Source of the DNA: Polyangiaceae bacterium
Lineage (GTDB): Bacteria > Myxococcota_A > Polyangia > Polyangiales > Polyangiaceae
DNA: 64,000 nt
Direction: 5' to 3'
Assembly (NCBI GenBank): GCA_041389725.1
Contig: JAWKRG010000002.1
Location: 558,001 to 622,000, forward strand
Below the pieces are notes generated by a model. It saw nothing but the letters and a program-made list of their open reading frames with translations, made no database searches and was not told the DNA's origin. This document shows positions 1-8,671 of the stretch, one piece after another. The position numbers and the translations under genes were made by a program. Position 1 is the stretch's first letter; every line of letters starts with the position of its first letter.

Positions 1-333
1 GTACACCAGTCGAGCCCGCGGATTGCGCAGCAAGCCCATGGTGAACAGCATGCGCTCTTCGTAGTGGGTGATGCCGGGAATGGCCGAGAGCTGGAAACCG
101 TCGAGGGACAGCGACGGCACGACCACGACGTCCCGAGGTTCCGACTCGATTTGGTGCAGCGCCAGCCAACGGTCGACCAGGGTGCGCTGCAGCAGCGTGA
201 ACTGATGGTGCTCGTGCTCCTCGCTGGCGGGCGCGGGCGGAAGCAGCGAAGAGTGGCGACTGCGCCGGGGCGGCAAGGTGGGGACCTTGGGCGACCTAGG
301 GATATCCGGCACGTCCGCTGGCTTGTCCTTCAT
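1..333 (-). CDS. PGM1-related peptide ligase-like protein, N-terminal part (cut by window edge)
   Basis: An open frame runs from an ATG at 333 to the window edge, giving 111 codons with no stop, so only the N-terminus is present. After a Pro/Arg-rich leader of about 40 residues comes a stretch including VVVPSLSLDGF and HYEERMLFTMGLLRNPRAR. I recognise this as the pre-ATP-grasp region of proteins annotated as peptide ligase PGM1-related, which precedes an ATP-grasp domain. The ATP-grasp domain itself would lie outside the window, so the activity cannot be checked here. The gene is divergent from the exported protein starting at 497, and the two share a 163-bp intergenic region. The family call rests on memory of the HYEER-type motif; the coding call is firmer than the function. 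Confidence 0.6.
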   Translation of the reverse strand, partial: MKDKPADVPDIPRSPKVPTLPPRRSRHSSLLPPAPASEEHEHHQFTLLQRTLVDRWLALHQIESEPRDVVVVPSLSLDGFQLSAIPGITHYEERMLFTMGLLRNPRARLVY

Positions 334-496
334 CGACGGTTCTGCGCCCCCTCCCGAGGCCCTCGAACTGCGATGTTATCGCGGTCACCCGCCCCAAGTG
401 CAGTATTTTCCGGCAGCGAGCGCTGGCTCCGCGGCCGAGCACGGCCCAAAGCGTCGAAAAGCTCACTTCTGCAACGGAGTTTGGCAGAATCCCCTC

Positions 497-1747
497 ATGA
501 GGGCCGCACTATGTCTGGGGCTCGGCGTGTTCCTGGGTTCGGCAGGTGCGTGGGCCCAGAAGGACACCGCAGCCGCAACGGATTCGGCGCCCGCGACGGT
601 GGTCGTGGTCGCCGACAGCAGCAACGACGAAACGGTCAATGCGCAGCTACGCGCGAAGATCTACAGCGCAGCGCGAGACCAGGGCTGGCAGGCCGAGGGC
701 AAAGCGGACGTGATGGGCAAAGCCGAAAGCAGCGGCGCCCTCGAAGCTGGCGCCGTCAGCCGAAGCGAAGACAAGCTCGCGCCCCTGCGCAGCGCGCTCG
801 GCGTCCGGGCCTTGGTCCGCATCTTCCGCGACGACTCCGGACTCCACGTGATTGTCGTTGGGGCGAGCGGGACCAAGTCTCGCGACGTCGCCAGCGAGGA
901 GGCAGCGCTGAGCGCTGCCATCGAGCTACTGGGCCGCGGCGGCGCGACGAAACCCGCGACGGGCGGAGGCGCAGCGGCAACGACAGACGGCACGGTGTCC
1001 GCGGGCTTCATGACGCGCCCGAGAGCCACGAGCGAGGAGCCCGAAGGACCGCCCCCCGACAGTCCCGAAGGTCGTCGACTCGCGTGGGAGAACCGGGGCG
1101 GCGTGCGCATCACCTACGGCGCGCGCGCCCTGCTCACGGGGCTGTACATTCCCAAGACCGCCTTCGCTGACCAAAACCCGGTGTCGAACCAGCTGGAGAT
1201 CGGAGAATCGAGCACCTTCGGCATCGGTGGCGGTATCGGTGCCCACGTCGGCATGATGTATCTGCCCATTCCGGAACCTGTGGTGGGCAGCTCGAACTTC
1301 GCGGCCTTCCGTCTCGGTGTGGGCGCGGAGCTCACGGGCCTCTACGTGCGTCCGCCAGACGGCTACAAGTACCGCGTCGAGAACAACACCGTCGTGTCTC
1401 GGGACAAGACCTACGACAACAAGGCCTATCTCTACGCCTTCATCCCGCTGGAATTGGGCGTGCACTTCATGTTCGGAGAGCACCGCGTGGGCAACATCTG
1501 GCGCGGCATGGGGCTCGGCATCGCCTATACGCCTACGCTCATCGCTGCCCTCGAGGTGGGTCAGGACCAGGACAAGACCGACACCAAGTTCAACTACGCA
1601 GGCTTCGAGCTGAGCCTCGACCTGACCAAGTTGGAGACGTCGGAACGCGCGAACCCGAACATCCGGCTGGCTGCCACGGTGCTGCCCAAGGTGAGCGACG
1701 ACTTGCCGTGGCTCGCCAGTGCCAGCATCGGCGCCTTCTGGTACTGA
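497..1747 (+). CDS. exported protein with C-terminal outer-membrane-barrel-like domain
   Basis: The 416-residue product starts at the ATG that gives a clean signal peptide (MRAALCLGLGVFLGSAGAWA, probable cleavage after residue 20). The frame is open upstream to 278, but those codons encode no signal sequence. Residues about 30-150 form a small alpha/beta-like region (TVVVVADSSND, ALVRIFRDDSGLHVIVVG). An Ala/Gly-rich linker follows, then from about residue 200 alternating hydrophobic/aromatic strands with Gly-rich turns. The protein ends in ...GAFWY, an aromatic C-terminus of the kind outer-membrane proteins use. I do not recognise a named family. Its stop is one base before the ATG of the DUF72 gene, so the two are probably co-transcribed. 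Confidence 0.75.
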   Translation: MRAALCLGLGVFLGSAGAWAQKDTAAATDSAPATVVVVADSSNDETVNAQLRAKIYSAARDQGWQAEGKADVMGKAESSGALEAGAVSRSEDKLAPLRSALGVRALVRIFRDDSGLHVIVVGASGTKSRDVASEEAALSAAIELLGRGGATKPATGGGAAATTDGTVSAGFMTRPRATSEEPEGPPPDSPEGRRLAWENRGGVRITYGARALLTGLYIPKTAFADQNPVSNQLEIGESSTFGIGGGIGAHVGMMYLPIPEPVVGSSNFAAFRLGVGAELTGLYVRPPDGYKYRVENNTVVSRDKTYDNKAYLYAFIPLELGVHFMFGEHRVGNIWRGMGLGIAYTPTLIAALEVGQDQDKTDTKFNYAGFELSLDLTKLETSERANPNIRLAATVLPKVSDDLPWLASASIGAFWY

Positions 1748-1748
1748 C

Positions 1749-2549
1749 ATGCGGCTCTACGCGGGCACGAGCGGCTATTCCTATCCTGCGTGGAAGGGCT
1801 TCTTCTACCCCGCCGAGGCGAAGACCGATGCGTTGCTCCGGCACTACGCCGCACGCCTGCCCAGCGTGGAGATCAACAACACCTTCTATCGCATGCCCCG
1901 TAGCAGCGTAGTGGAAGGCTGGCGCGGCCAGGTGCCAGCGGATTTTCGCTTCGCAATGAAGGCGTCTCGACGCATCACCCACTTCGCCAAGTTGCGCGAC
2001 TGTGCCGAGCCGCTGAGCTACTTGCTGCAAGGGCTCGAAGCGCTAGGGCCCACGCTCGGTGTCGTGTTGTTCCAAATGCCGCCGCAGTTTCAGAAAGACG
2101 TTGCGGTTCTCGAGGAGTTCGTGGCGGCCCTTCCGTCCGAGTTGCCCGTGGCGATGGAGTTCCGCCATCGTTCCTGGTTCGACGACGCGGTGTACGGCCT
2201 TCTCGGCGCGAGAAGAATCGCACTGGTGGGCGGGGATGGCGAAACGGACTTGCCGTCCTTGGTGCCGACTGCGAACTTCGGCTACTTGCGCTTGCGTCTG
2301 GACGAGTACGACGACGCGGCGTTGGATCGGTGGAAGGCGCGGCTGGAAGAAGCAGGGTTCGATCACGCCTTCGTGTTCTTCAAGCACGAAGAGCGCGGGC
2401 CGCACTATGCGCTGCAAATGCTGGGCGCTGCGCCCGCGGCTGCCGCGGTTGCTGCCGCGCCGCGACGGCCGGGCCTGAAGAAAGCGCCCGCGAAGCCGCG
2501 CAGCGAGAAACAAAGCCGCGAGAAGCGCGGCCGCGCCAAGCGCGGTTGA
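1749..2549 (+). CDS. DUF72 (YecE-like) family protein
   Basis: The 266-residue product begins MRLYAGTSGYSYPAWKGFFY and continues with the VEINNTFYRMP motif; both are hallmarks of the DUF72 TIM-barrel family, whose biochemical role is not established. Later conserved pieces include FRFAMKASRRITH and VAMEFRHRSWFDD. The ATG at 1749 lies one base after the previous stop, so translational coupling is likely. The last roughly 40 residues are an odd Lys/Arg/Ala/Pro-rich tail (KKAPAKPRSEKQSREKRGRA) beyond the usual domain. It resembles histone H1-like tails and may bind nucleic acid; that is inference. Confidence 0.9.
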   Translation: MRLYAGTSGYSYPAWKGFFYPAEAKTDALLRHYAARLPSVEINNTFYRMPRSSVVEGWRGQVPADFRFAMKASRRITHFAKLRDCAEPLSYLLQGLEALGPTLGVVLFQMPPQFQKDVAVLEEFVAALPSELPVAMEFRHRSWFDDAVYGLLGARRIALVGGDGETDLPSLVPTANFGYLRLRLDEYDDAALDRWKARLEEAGFDHAFVFFKHEERGPHYALQMLGAAPAAAAVAAAPRRPGLKKAPAKPRSEKQSREKRGRAKRG

Positions 2550-2611
2550 GCGATGCGACAGCGGAGTGCCGCGTTCGTCGTGGCGACTCCTGTTCTACCG
2601 TGCGGCGCGCC

Positions 2612-3547
2612 TCATTCGTCTTCGGGGTAGACGCAGCTTTTCACGCCGGCAAGCAAGTTTCCTTCGGCCGGCGCGGCGCAGCCAGTGGCGGTCTTGCCCC
2701 AGTGCGCGGGACAATCGGCAACGGCCGCACAAAGGATGGGCCAGAAGCGATCCCCGGCGAAGCCCGGCGCGGCGCAATGGAAGACGCGGTAAGGCATGAC
2801 GGCCATCTTGCCGCAGGCGTAGCCACCGCAATCTGCCGCCGAGGCGCAAGCGTAGTAGGCGACACTGTCATCGGGCGGCCCGAGGTCGTCGGGGACTTCT
2901 GCGACGCAGGCGGCAGTGGCCTTGCTCGCGTCCGTTCGGCAGATGGGAGTACTGCCGCCGCAACGCTTCTTGCCGCAGGGCGCACCAGGATGAGTCAGCT
3001 CGCAAAACGCCGGCGCGTCGCGCGCGCCGCCTGACTTGCACTCGAAGCCCTCGGAGCATCCATCATTGCCAAGGCAGGTTTCGCTCACCTCGACCTGGCA
3101 GCGAGTCGGCTCGCACTCGAACTTCGGGGGGCAACCACCCGAGCAATCATAGGTGCGACAGCACACCGAGCCTCGAGCGCAGTCGCTGCGCTCGTCGCAG
3201 TGCTTTTCCATCTCGTCGTTCTTGCAGGGCACCTGGTTGGGGTCCTTGGGCTTCGGTACGCAGCGCTTTCCTACGCCCTCACCATTGGTGCAGCAGACTT
3301 CCGCAGACAGATCACAGCTGGCACTGCCGCACTGTACTCGGCCGGGAGTCGCCGTAGAGCGCGGGGGCAACGCTTCTTCCGCGGCGGACGAAGCCGCGGT
3401 GCTTGCGGTCCCGGTCTGGGGCGCCAGTGGCTTCGGAGACGCGCTGCCACAGCCCGCGGCGAGCCCAAAGCTCAGGCCGAAGAGGCCGCCGAGAACACCT
3501 GTTCGAACTAGCCGGTGTCGACGTTTGCGAAGTGGCACGAGGCGCAT
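2612..3547 (-). CDS. cysteine-rich lipoprotein
   Basis: The 311-residue product has a long basic N-region and a hydrophobic stretch ending in a lipobox (FGLAAGC, lipidated Cys about residue 33), so it should be a lipoprotein. After a Ser/Ala/Thr-rich linker it has many Cys residues in repeats of the type C-x(n)-D-C-x(3)-G-x-VCC, such as EVCCTNGEG, CARGSVCCRTYDC and CGGYACG. Disulfide-stabilised surface modules are likely. Similar GxxCC modules occur in the lipoproteins at 13211 and 42875. It is convergent with the DUF72 gene. No enzymatic motif is visible. Confidence 0.75.
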   Translation of the reverse strand: MRLVPLRKRRHRLVRTGVLGGLFGLSFGLAAGCGSASPKPLAPQTGTASTAASSAAEEALPPRSTATPGRVQCGSASCDLSAEVCCTNGEGVGKRCVPKPKDPNQVPCKNDEMEKHCDERSDCARGSVCCRTYDCSGGCPPKFECEPTRCQVEVSETCLGNDGCSEGFECKSGGARDAPAFCELTHPGAPCGKKRCGGSTPICRTDASKATAACVAEVPDDLGPPDDSVAYYACASAADCGGYACGKMAVMPYRVFHCAAPGFAGDRFWPILCAAVADCPAHWGKTATGCAAPAEGNLLAGVKSCVYPEDE

Positions 3548-3621
3548 GCGCCTATTGAGTTGCCGAGGTCAGCGCGGCGTCAACCCGGATACGTGTGGGC
3601 GGCGCCAGCGCGAGCGCGAGG

Positions 3622-5751
3622 TCAACCTGGACAGGTGTTGGCGGCGCTGCCATCGGGGTAGGCGTCGGGCCCGCAGTAGCCGTCCCAGCCTTGGGCGTTC
3701 AAGAGCGTGACGACGCCCGAGTCGACGAAGGGACCGAAGTCGTAGCAGCTCCAGCCCGGATGACTACAAGAGCTGCCGCAGGTGCAGAGCTCCATGCACA
3801 AACCTTCATTGCCGGCCTCGGGCTTGAGGGGATCCTTGGGCCAGACGCAGGCCGCAGACTTCGTCGGCGCCGTGAAAGTGGGACCGCACGCTCCAAGCTG
3901 TGCCAGATGGCAGGGCGCCGTGCAGCCCAGGGTCGGGCCGCCACCCGTGTCGAAGAAAGTGCCGCACTGGGATTCGGCGCAGGTGGAGATGCTGCAGTCC
4001 GCGCCGAACACCGTGGCCGCGAGGGGTGACGGTTCGCACAGCCTTGTCGAGAACGAGCACTGGTAGCCAGCGCCGCAGTCGGCGTCCTTGGTGCAACCAG
4101 GAATGCACGTGTCGAAGGGTTGTGAAGTGCTGGCATCCAGAACCAGTGAGCAGATCATGTCTCCGCGCCCCTGACACTTGGTCGCCCCCGTAGTCGAAGG
4201 CGTGCAGCGCTCCAGGCAGCGGAGTTGCCCGCCGCCGAAGTCGTGGCAGGTAGCGCCGTTGGGGAACTGCGCACACTCGGTGCCCGAGGTCGAGCAAGGG
4301 AACGTGCAAACCCCGCCAGCGGCTGCGCTGCCGTTTGGCAGTTGGCTGGCTGCGGCCGCGGTGGCAAGGCAGGTCAGAGGTCCGCAGTCCGCAGGAGCCT
4401 GGCAGGTTTTGCCGAGGGTCTGCGCGATGCACGCGCCTTGGAAGCAGAGGTCGGCGCATGGGGTCGGCACACTGACGGCACCGTTGGTGCAGGTGTAGCG
4501 GTCGCGCAGGCTGCCGTTGATCGGGAAAGAACAGTAGTCGCCGTCAGCCTTGCCACTGCAAGTCCCGCCTCCGTCGGAACCACCATCGCCGGACGAACAG
4601 AACGCCTGCCCCTGACCCGACGGCCCCGGCACGCACTGCCCCGGGGCGCAGTCGGTCACGGACTGGAGGGCACCTCCCACGCAATCGATCACGCGATCTC
4701 CACCCGCACCAATGTCCCACTCGCAATACTTGCCATCGGTCTGCCCAACGCACACGTTTTCACTGGCGTCACCAGCGGCATCGAGCTTCGTGGGCGGTGC
4801 GGCGTCGGTGACGGACTCTCCGCCCACGTTCGACCACGGGCCGCAGGTCGGAACACTCGTCGTCTTCGTGGGACAGGTGGAGGTGATGGCGACAGCCTGA
4901 ATGTCCTGGCCCAACCGGTCGCACACGGCTTCGGGCAACACGACTCGACCTGCCTCCACGCGCCAGCCGAGCAGGTCGTCGTGATCCAACGGGATGATAC
5001 ACGCACCTCCGCTACAGATACCGTCGCTGCCCGCAGGCAGGACCAAGCCGACGTTCAGCGAGTCTTCCCCAGCGCTTGGCAGGGGCAGACTACATTGCGC
5101 ATCCGGCGCGACCTCCGTGCCCCCGGCGAAACATGCCAGCACGTCGAGACATTCTCCGCCTGCCAACCCTGGACCACTGACCCCGCCGAATACCTGCTCC
5201 GGCGTGTACGTCGGCAAGTCGGCGAGAACGAAATCCGCGGGGCGGCACACACCCGAAATGCAGGTTTGGTTCTTGGAGGTGCATTCGTCGTCGTAGGTCG
5301 GGAACTGATCGATGTCGATGCTCTGGGTGATCTTCTTGTCCTTGCACAGCCACTGCAGCGGCATGTGCAGCAGCGCGATCCGCTCCACGGGAATGGGCGA
5401 GATGGCTTGACGCAGAACCCGCGCCTTGTCCGCACCGTCGATGCCGACGACGCGCACGTTGACAGGTTGCGCCGGGGTGTCGCCCGCCACGATCGCGAGG
5501 GTGGCAGGCAGGTGGAATAGACCGTCGGGCTGGAGACCGTAGTCTTTGAAGAATATGCGCGTGCCGCCGACATAGATACTCACGACCAAGACCTTGATGT
5601 CTTTGGGAACGCTCATGTCCGTCTGGAAGGCGACGATGAGCTCTCCGCGCCGCGGTGCCTGCTCCGCCGAGCAGGCTCCAGCCAGTGCCAACGCCACCGC
5701 GCCCAAGAGCAGAAGGTTCAGCACGCGGCGGCGCCCAGTCATGGCAAGCAT
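3622..5751 (-). CDS. large cysteine-rich lipoprotein
   Basis: The 709-residue product starts with a signal peptide ending in lipobox ALAGAC (Cys about 27). An in-frame ATG at 5742 is an equally plausible start. Residues about 35-130 look beta-rich (LIVAFQTDMSVPKDIKVLVVSIYVGG is the first strand region, shortened here to ELIVAFQTDMSVPKD). The rest is dominated by dozens of cysteines in short modules (CVGQTDGKYCEWD, CSGKADGDYCSF, CQAPADCGPLTC, CTKDADCGAGYQC), suggesting a string of disulfide-rich domains. The large opposite-strand open frames over this gene are codon-bias shadows. It lies 74 bp upstream (in transcription sense) of the next (-) lipoprotein gene. Function is unknown; a surface location is inferred. 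Confidence 0.75.
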   Translation of the reverse strand: MLAMTGRRRVLNLLLLGAVALALAGACSAEQAPRRGELIVAFQTDMSVPKDIKVLVVSIYVGGTRIFFKDYGLQPDGLFHLPATLAIVAGDTPAQPVNVRVVGIDGADKARVLRQAISPIPVERIALLHMPLQWLCKDKKITQSIDIDQFPTYDDECTSKNQTCISGVCRPADFVLADLPTYTPEQVFGGVSGPGLAGGECLDVLACFAGGTEVAPDAQCSLPLPSAGEDSLNVGLVLPAGSDGICSGGACIIPLDHDDLLGWRVEAGRVVLPEAVCDRLGQDIQAVAITSTCPTKTTSVPTCGPWSNVGGESVTDAAPPTKLDAAGDASENVCVGQTDGKYCEWDIGAGGDRVIDCVGGALQSVTDCAPGQCVPGPSGQGQAFCSSGDGGSDGGGTCSGKADGDYCSFPINGSLRDRYTCTNGAVSVPTPCADLCFQGACIAQTLGKTCQAPADCGPLTCLATAAAASQLPNGSAAAGGVCTFPCSTSGTECAQFPNGATCHDFGGGQLRCLERCTPSTTGATKCQGRGDMICSLVLDASTSQPFDTCIPGCTKDADCGAGYQCSFSTRLCEPSPLAATVFGADCSISTCAESQCGTFFDTGGGPTLGCTAPCHLAQLGACGPTFTAPTKSAACVWPKDPLKPEAGNEGLCMELCTCGSSCSHPGWSCYDFGPFVDSGVVTLLNAQGWDGYCGPDAYPDGSAANTCPG

Positions 5752-5784
5752 GCCGACTAGGGTCTCACGAAGCCACGCCGCGAC

Positions 5785-7062
5785 TCAAGGCAACGGCGGC
5801 GCGCCCACGCTCATGGGGTGGAGTGTGTCCTCGCCGGACATGTAAGGAGCGAGTTCGAAGCGCTTCTCTTCGTAGCCGTAGGCCGTGGGGGTCAGCTCCA
5901 GGACGGTGTGCAGGGGGACGGGCACATGGGGAGTGTCTTCTTGGGGGCGACCCATGAGGTAGGCGTACAGCGCACGCGTGATGGCATGATGTGCGATCAC
6001 CACCACCGGCGTCTTCTGCCGTTCCAGGTCGAAGATCACGGGTTCCAGGCGCTGAATCACGTCGGTGTAGGACTCGCCCTGGGGATAGCGATAGCGGAAC
6101 TTGTCGGCGGCACGCGCCCGGTACTCCTCGGGCATGCGCTCGCGGATCTCTTGGTAGGTCATGCCATCGCAGATGCCCGCGTCGATTTCGTCCAGGGCGC
6201 GTCGCGCGAGCTTGGGCAACGGCAGCGCTTCGGCGGTTTGCATCGCGCGCTTGAGACTGCTGGTCCAGACTTCGACGGGCTTTTCGCCTCGAGCGGCGAA
6301 GAACTCCGCCAGGCTCTGGGCATAGATTCGACCGCGCTCGGAGAGGTCAGGATCGCCTCCGATCCGACCGGTTGCGTTGAACTCGCTTTCACCGTGACGC
6401 GTCAGCCAGAGCTTGCGCCGACCTGGGTGAAGGTTCATCAGGAAGAACACGAGGCGGGCCCCCAAGTAGCCCTGCATGCGGTTGACCACGACCTTGCGGC
6501 CCACGTCGATCAGCTTGACGTAGCAGCGGTCCTCGTCGTCCACCGGCACGTAGGTACGCTCATACTGCGCGATGCGTTCACGAAAGTCCGCGACCGCGGC
6601 GTCGGGGTCCATGTCGTGGTAGTCCGGCGAGTTGAGCTTGTTCTCGCGAATGTTGGCCTCCACGACGCTGTCGTCCTCGCACAGGCACTCGACGAAGATC
6701 ACTTGCGTGCCGGCAGCTCGGCAGCGCTCGTAGACCCGCTGCCGCCGCTCCCTTTCGGTGTTGGTCGCGTCGTAGATGGCAACGTCGCCGCGGTCGTTCA
6801 GGAAACCGAGCAGATCGTCGAGGGTCTTCATGGCGATGCGCTCGCGCAATTCGCGATGCTCCGCATCTGGCGCGAAGAAACTCGCGGGTTGTTTCGCACC
6901 CGCGATGGCGCGCCGATACTCGCCGACGTTGAAGCTGCGCGTGTTGTAGCCGAGCCAGGAGAGGTAGCGGGCGATCTTGCGCGCCACGAAGGTCTTGCCT
7001 CGGGCGGGCAGCCCGACCATCACGAGCACGTGTTTGTGGAAGTCGGGGCCTTGGAGGATCAT
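5785..7062 (-). CDS. bifunctional 6-phosphofructo-2-kinase/fructose-2,6-bisphosphatase-like protein
   Basis: The 425-residue product begins MILQGPDFHKHVLVMVGLPARGKT. Residues 17-24 (GLPARGKT) are the Walker A loop characteristic of the 6PF2K kinase domain. FNVGEYRR and IYDATNTERERR are further kinase signatures. The C-terminal half is a histidine phosphatase: LTRHGESEFN places the catalytic His at about residue 223, with a conserved Glu near 292 (DEIDAGICDG) and the second His in VVIAHHAITR (358-359). In eukaryotes this enzyme makes and breaks fructose-2,6-bisphosphate; bacterial homologues exist, but their substrate is less certain. The start at 7062 is preferred because upstream codons run into the preceding lipoprotein gene. 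Confidence 0.9.
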   Translation of the reverse strand: MILQGPDFHKHVLVMVGLPARGKTFVARKIARYLSWLGYNTRSFNVGEYRRAIAGAKQPASFFAPDAEHRELRERIAMKTLDDLLGFLNDRGDVAIYDATNTERERRQRVYERCRAAGTQVIFVECLCEDDSVVEANIRENKLNSPDYHDMDPDAAVADFRERIAQYERTYVPVDDEDRCYVKLIDVGRKVVVNRMQGYLGARLVFFLMNLHPGRRKLWLTRHGESEFNATGRIGGDPDLSERGRIYAQSLAEFFAARGEKPVEVWTSSLKRAMQTAEALPLPKLARRALDEIDAGICDGMTYQEIRERMPEEYRARAADKFRYRYPQGESYTDVIQRLEPVIFDLERQKTPVVVIAHHAITRALYAYLMGRPQEDTPHVPVPLHTVLELTPTAYGYEEKRFELAPYMSGEDTLHPMSVGAPPLP

Positions 7063-7099
7063 GCGAACCGCTCGTTCCGAACACGAAGCGCTTGCACCG

Positions 7100-8563
7100 T
7101 CACTGCTTCGCGAGACGATAGCGCCGAACGTGAAGCATCTGTGCGCCTTCCTTGCCGTCGATCCAGGCCACGGCGACGCGATCGCCGAGCAGGGAGACGG
7201 CGGGGAGGTCCGCGGTCTCGGCCTTGTTGCCTGGCTGTTCGACCACGACGCCGGCAGTGGGGTAGATCCCGAAGCTCTCGCCCTGCGAGCCGATGTCGAG
7301 GAAAGAAACGACGAGGCCGAGGCTGGTCTTGCTGCCATCCGCCGCGCCGAGCACGCTGGCGACCCGAATGCGCACGCCTGACTTCAGGCTCACGGACGCC
7401 ACCTCCGAGTCCAGCGCCGGATTTCTCCCGTTCGTCAGGGCGGTCGATGTGTCGCACTGGTCGCTCACCGCGCAACCGTTGCCGTCGCAGGCCACGGTTC
7501 GGACCTCCGACACCGAACCGCCAAAAAAGGACGAGGAAAACCCGACGAAGGCTAGACCGGGAGCGGGACTCGTTACGGCGAGGGGTCCCCAAGTCGTGTT
7601 CGGCTGTGGATTGCAGTCCTTGAGACCATCCATCTTGGCCCCTACTTGATAGAAGAACTGCGAGTTGTCGCTGGCCCTTAGCATGAACATGCTCGGCTGA
7701 CCCGTAGCGAACAGGGGCGCCGCATACTGCGCTCCGACGGCTGCGGCGGAGAAGGTTTTGGTAGGCCCGGCGATCTTGATGTCGCCGCCTCCTGCGATCC
7801 AATACGCGACGATGTCGTTGTCGACACGGCCAGGAACGGGGTAGCGCACGACGTCGCCCGCGCTGTAGCCATTCCCAATCAGCCCCGCGGGTGCCGCAGG
7901 CACCAAGTCGCCGTCGAGCCGTGCGTACCATACGTTCCCCTGCAAGGCCCCGGGAGTGGTCGCGAAGAACGCGTGCACGCCCGAAGTGTCCGCCATCATG
8001 CCCACAGCGCTTACCGGCGTCTCGGTCCCGCCTTCTTTCGGCGGCAGCAGCGCCGTGGCGGGGATCGTCTTCAGCGTGGCGGTCGTACCTGTCGCACTGA
8101 AAGAGCTGATCGCGGTCTCGTAGAGCGTCGGGTTCAACAGATTGCCGCGATAGGTCGAGAGGTAGAACGTGCTGCCTCCCGCGGCGAGCGTCACTCGCCG
8201 CAGGTAGGGCGCAGCCGTGTCGACCTGGAAACCGTCCTCCACCAGTTTGGCGTCGGCCGCGTACTTGCAGGTACCCGCGACGCAGTCATCCGACGTCAGG
8301 GAGTCCTGATCGTTGCAGTCCCCAGGCACGGCGCACTCCGGCCCGGCGTCTCCTCCGTCCGCTCCGCCCGCGTCCTGACCGCCGCCTCCGCTACCGCTGC
8401 TTCCGCTGGCTCCGCCGCCACCTCCCAGGCCACTGTCCCCGCTTTGACCACCCGCCGAGGCATCACCGGTATCCGTCTGCAGCTCGTCGAAGTCGAGCAA
8501 GAAGGCGCAGGAACTCAGGACGCAGGTCGCGGTCAGGCCCGCGAGCAAAGAACGGATTCTCAT
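7100..8563 (-). CDS. lipoprotein of unknown function
   Basis: The 487-residue product has a signal peptide with lipobox CVLSSC (Cys about 19), followed by FLLDFDELQTDTGD, a start often seen in Polyangiales lipoproteins. A Gly/Ser-rich linker (residues about 35-70) and a short Cys cluster (CAVPGDCNDQDSLTSDDC) follow. The rest is beta-rich, with repeated segments such as LAAGGSTFYLSTYRGN and VAYWIAGGGDIKIAG. A propeller-like fold is possible but unproven. The stop is 37 bp before the start of the PFK2-like gene, so one transcript is likely. It is divergent from the AarF gene over about 108 bp, which should hold both promoters. Confidence 0.75.
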   Translation of the reverse strand: MRIRSLLAGLTATCVLSSCAFLLDFDELQTDTGDASAGGQSGDSGLGGGGGASGSSGSGGGGQDAGGADGGDAGPECAVPGDCNDQDSLTSDDCVAGTCKYAADAKLVEDGFQVDTAAPYLRRVTLAAGGSTFYLSTYRGNLLNPTLYETAISSFSATGTTATLKTIPATALLPPKEGGTETPVSAVGMMADTSGVHAFFATTPGALQGNVWYARLDGDLVPAAPAGLIGNGYSAGDVVRYPVPGRVDNDIVAYWIAGGGDIKIAGPTKTFSAAAVGAQYAAPLFATGQPSMFMLRASDNSQFFYQVGAKMDGLKDCNPQPNTTWGPLAVTSPAPGLAFVGFSSSFFGGSVSEVRTVACDGNGCAVSDQCDTSTALTNGRNPALDSEVASVSLKSGVRIRVASVLGAADGSKTSLGLVVSFLDIGSQGESFGIYPTAGVVVEQPGNKAETADLPAVSLLGDRVAVAWIDGKEGAQMLHVRRYRLAKQ

Positions 8564-8671
8564 GGGGTGACTCGGAGCCTAGATTAACATGATTCCGCGC
8601 AGGGAACCGATGGAGCCCGTCGGCGCTGGGAACCACTTCCCGTCGGGCGCGGGCGGCCTCAGGTAGGACAC

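Noticed and set aside
278..496. 73-codon N-terminal extension of the exported protein at 497
   Set aside because: It would place the signal peptide internally and overlaps the divergent gene's 5' end.
5818..7623. 601-codon open frame on the + strand
   Set aside because: It lies antisense to the PFK2-like gene and the lipoprotein, both of which have clear family or signal features. It is a G+C-driven shadow without recognisable domains.
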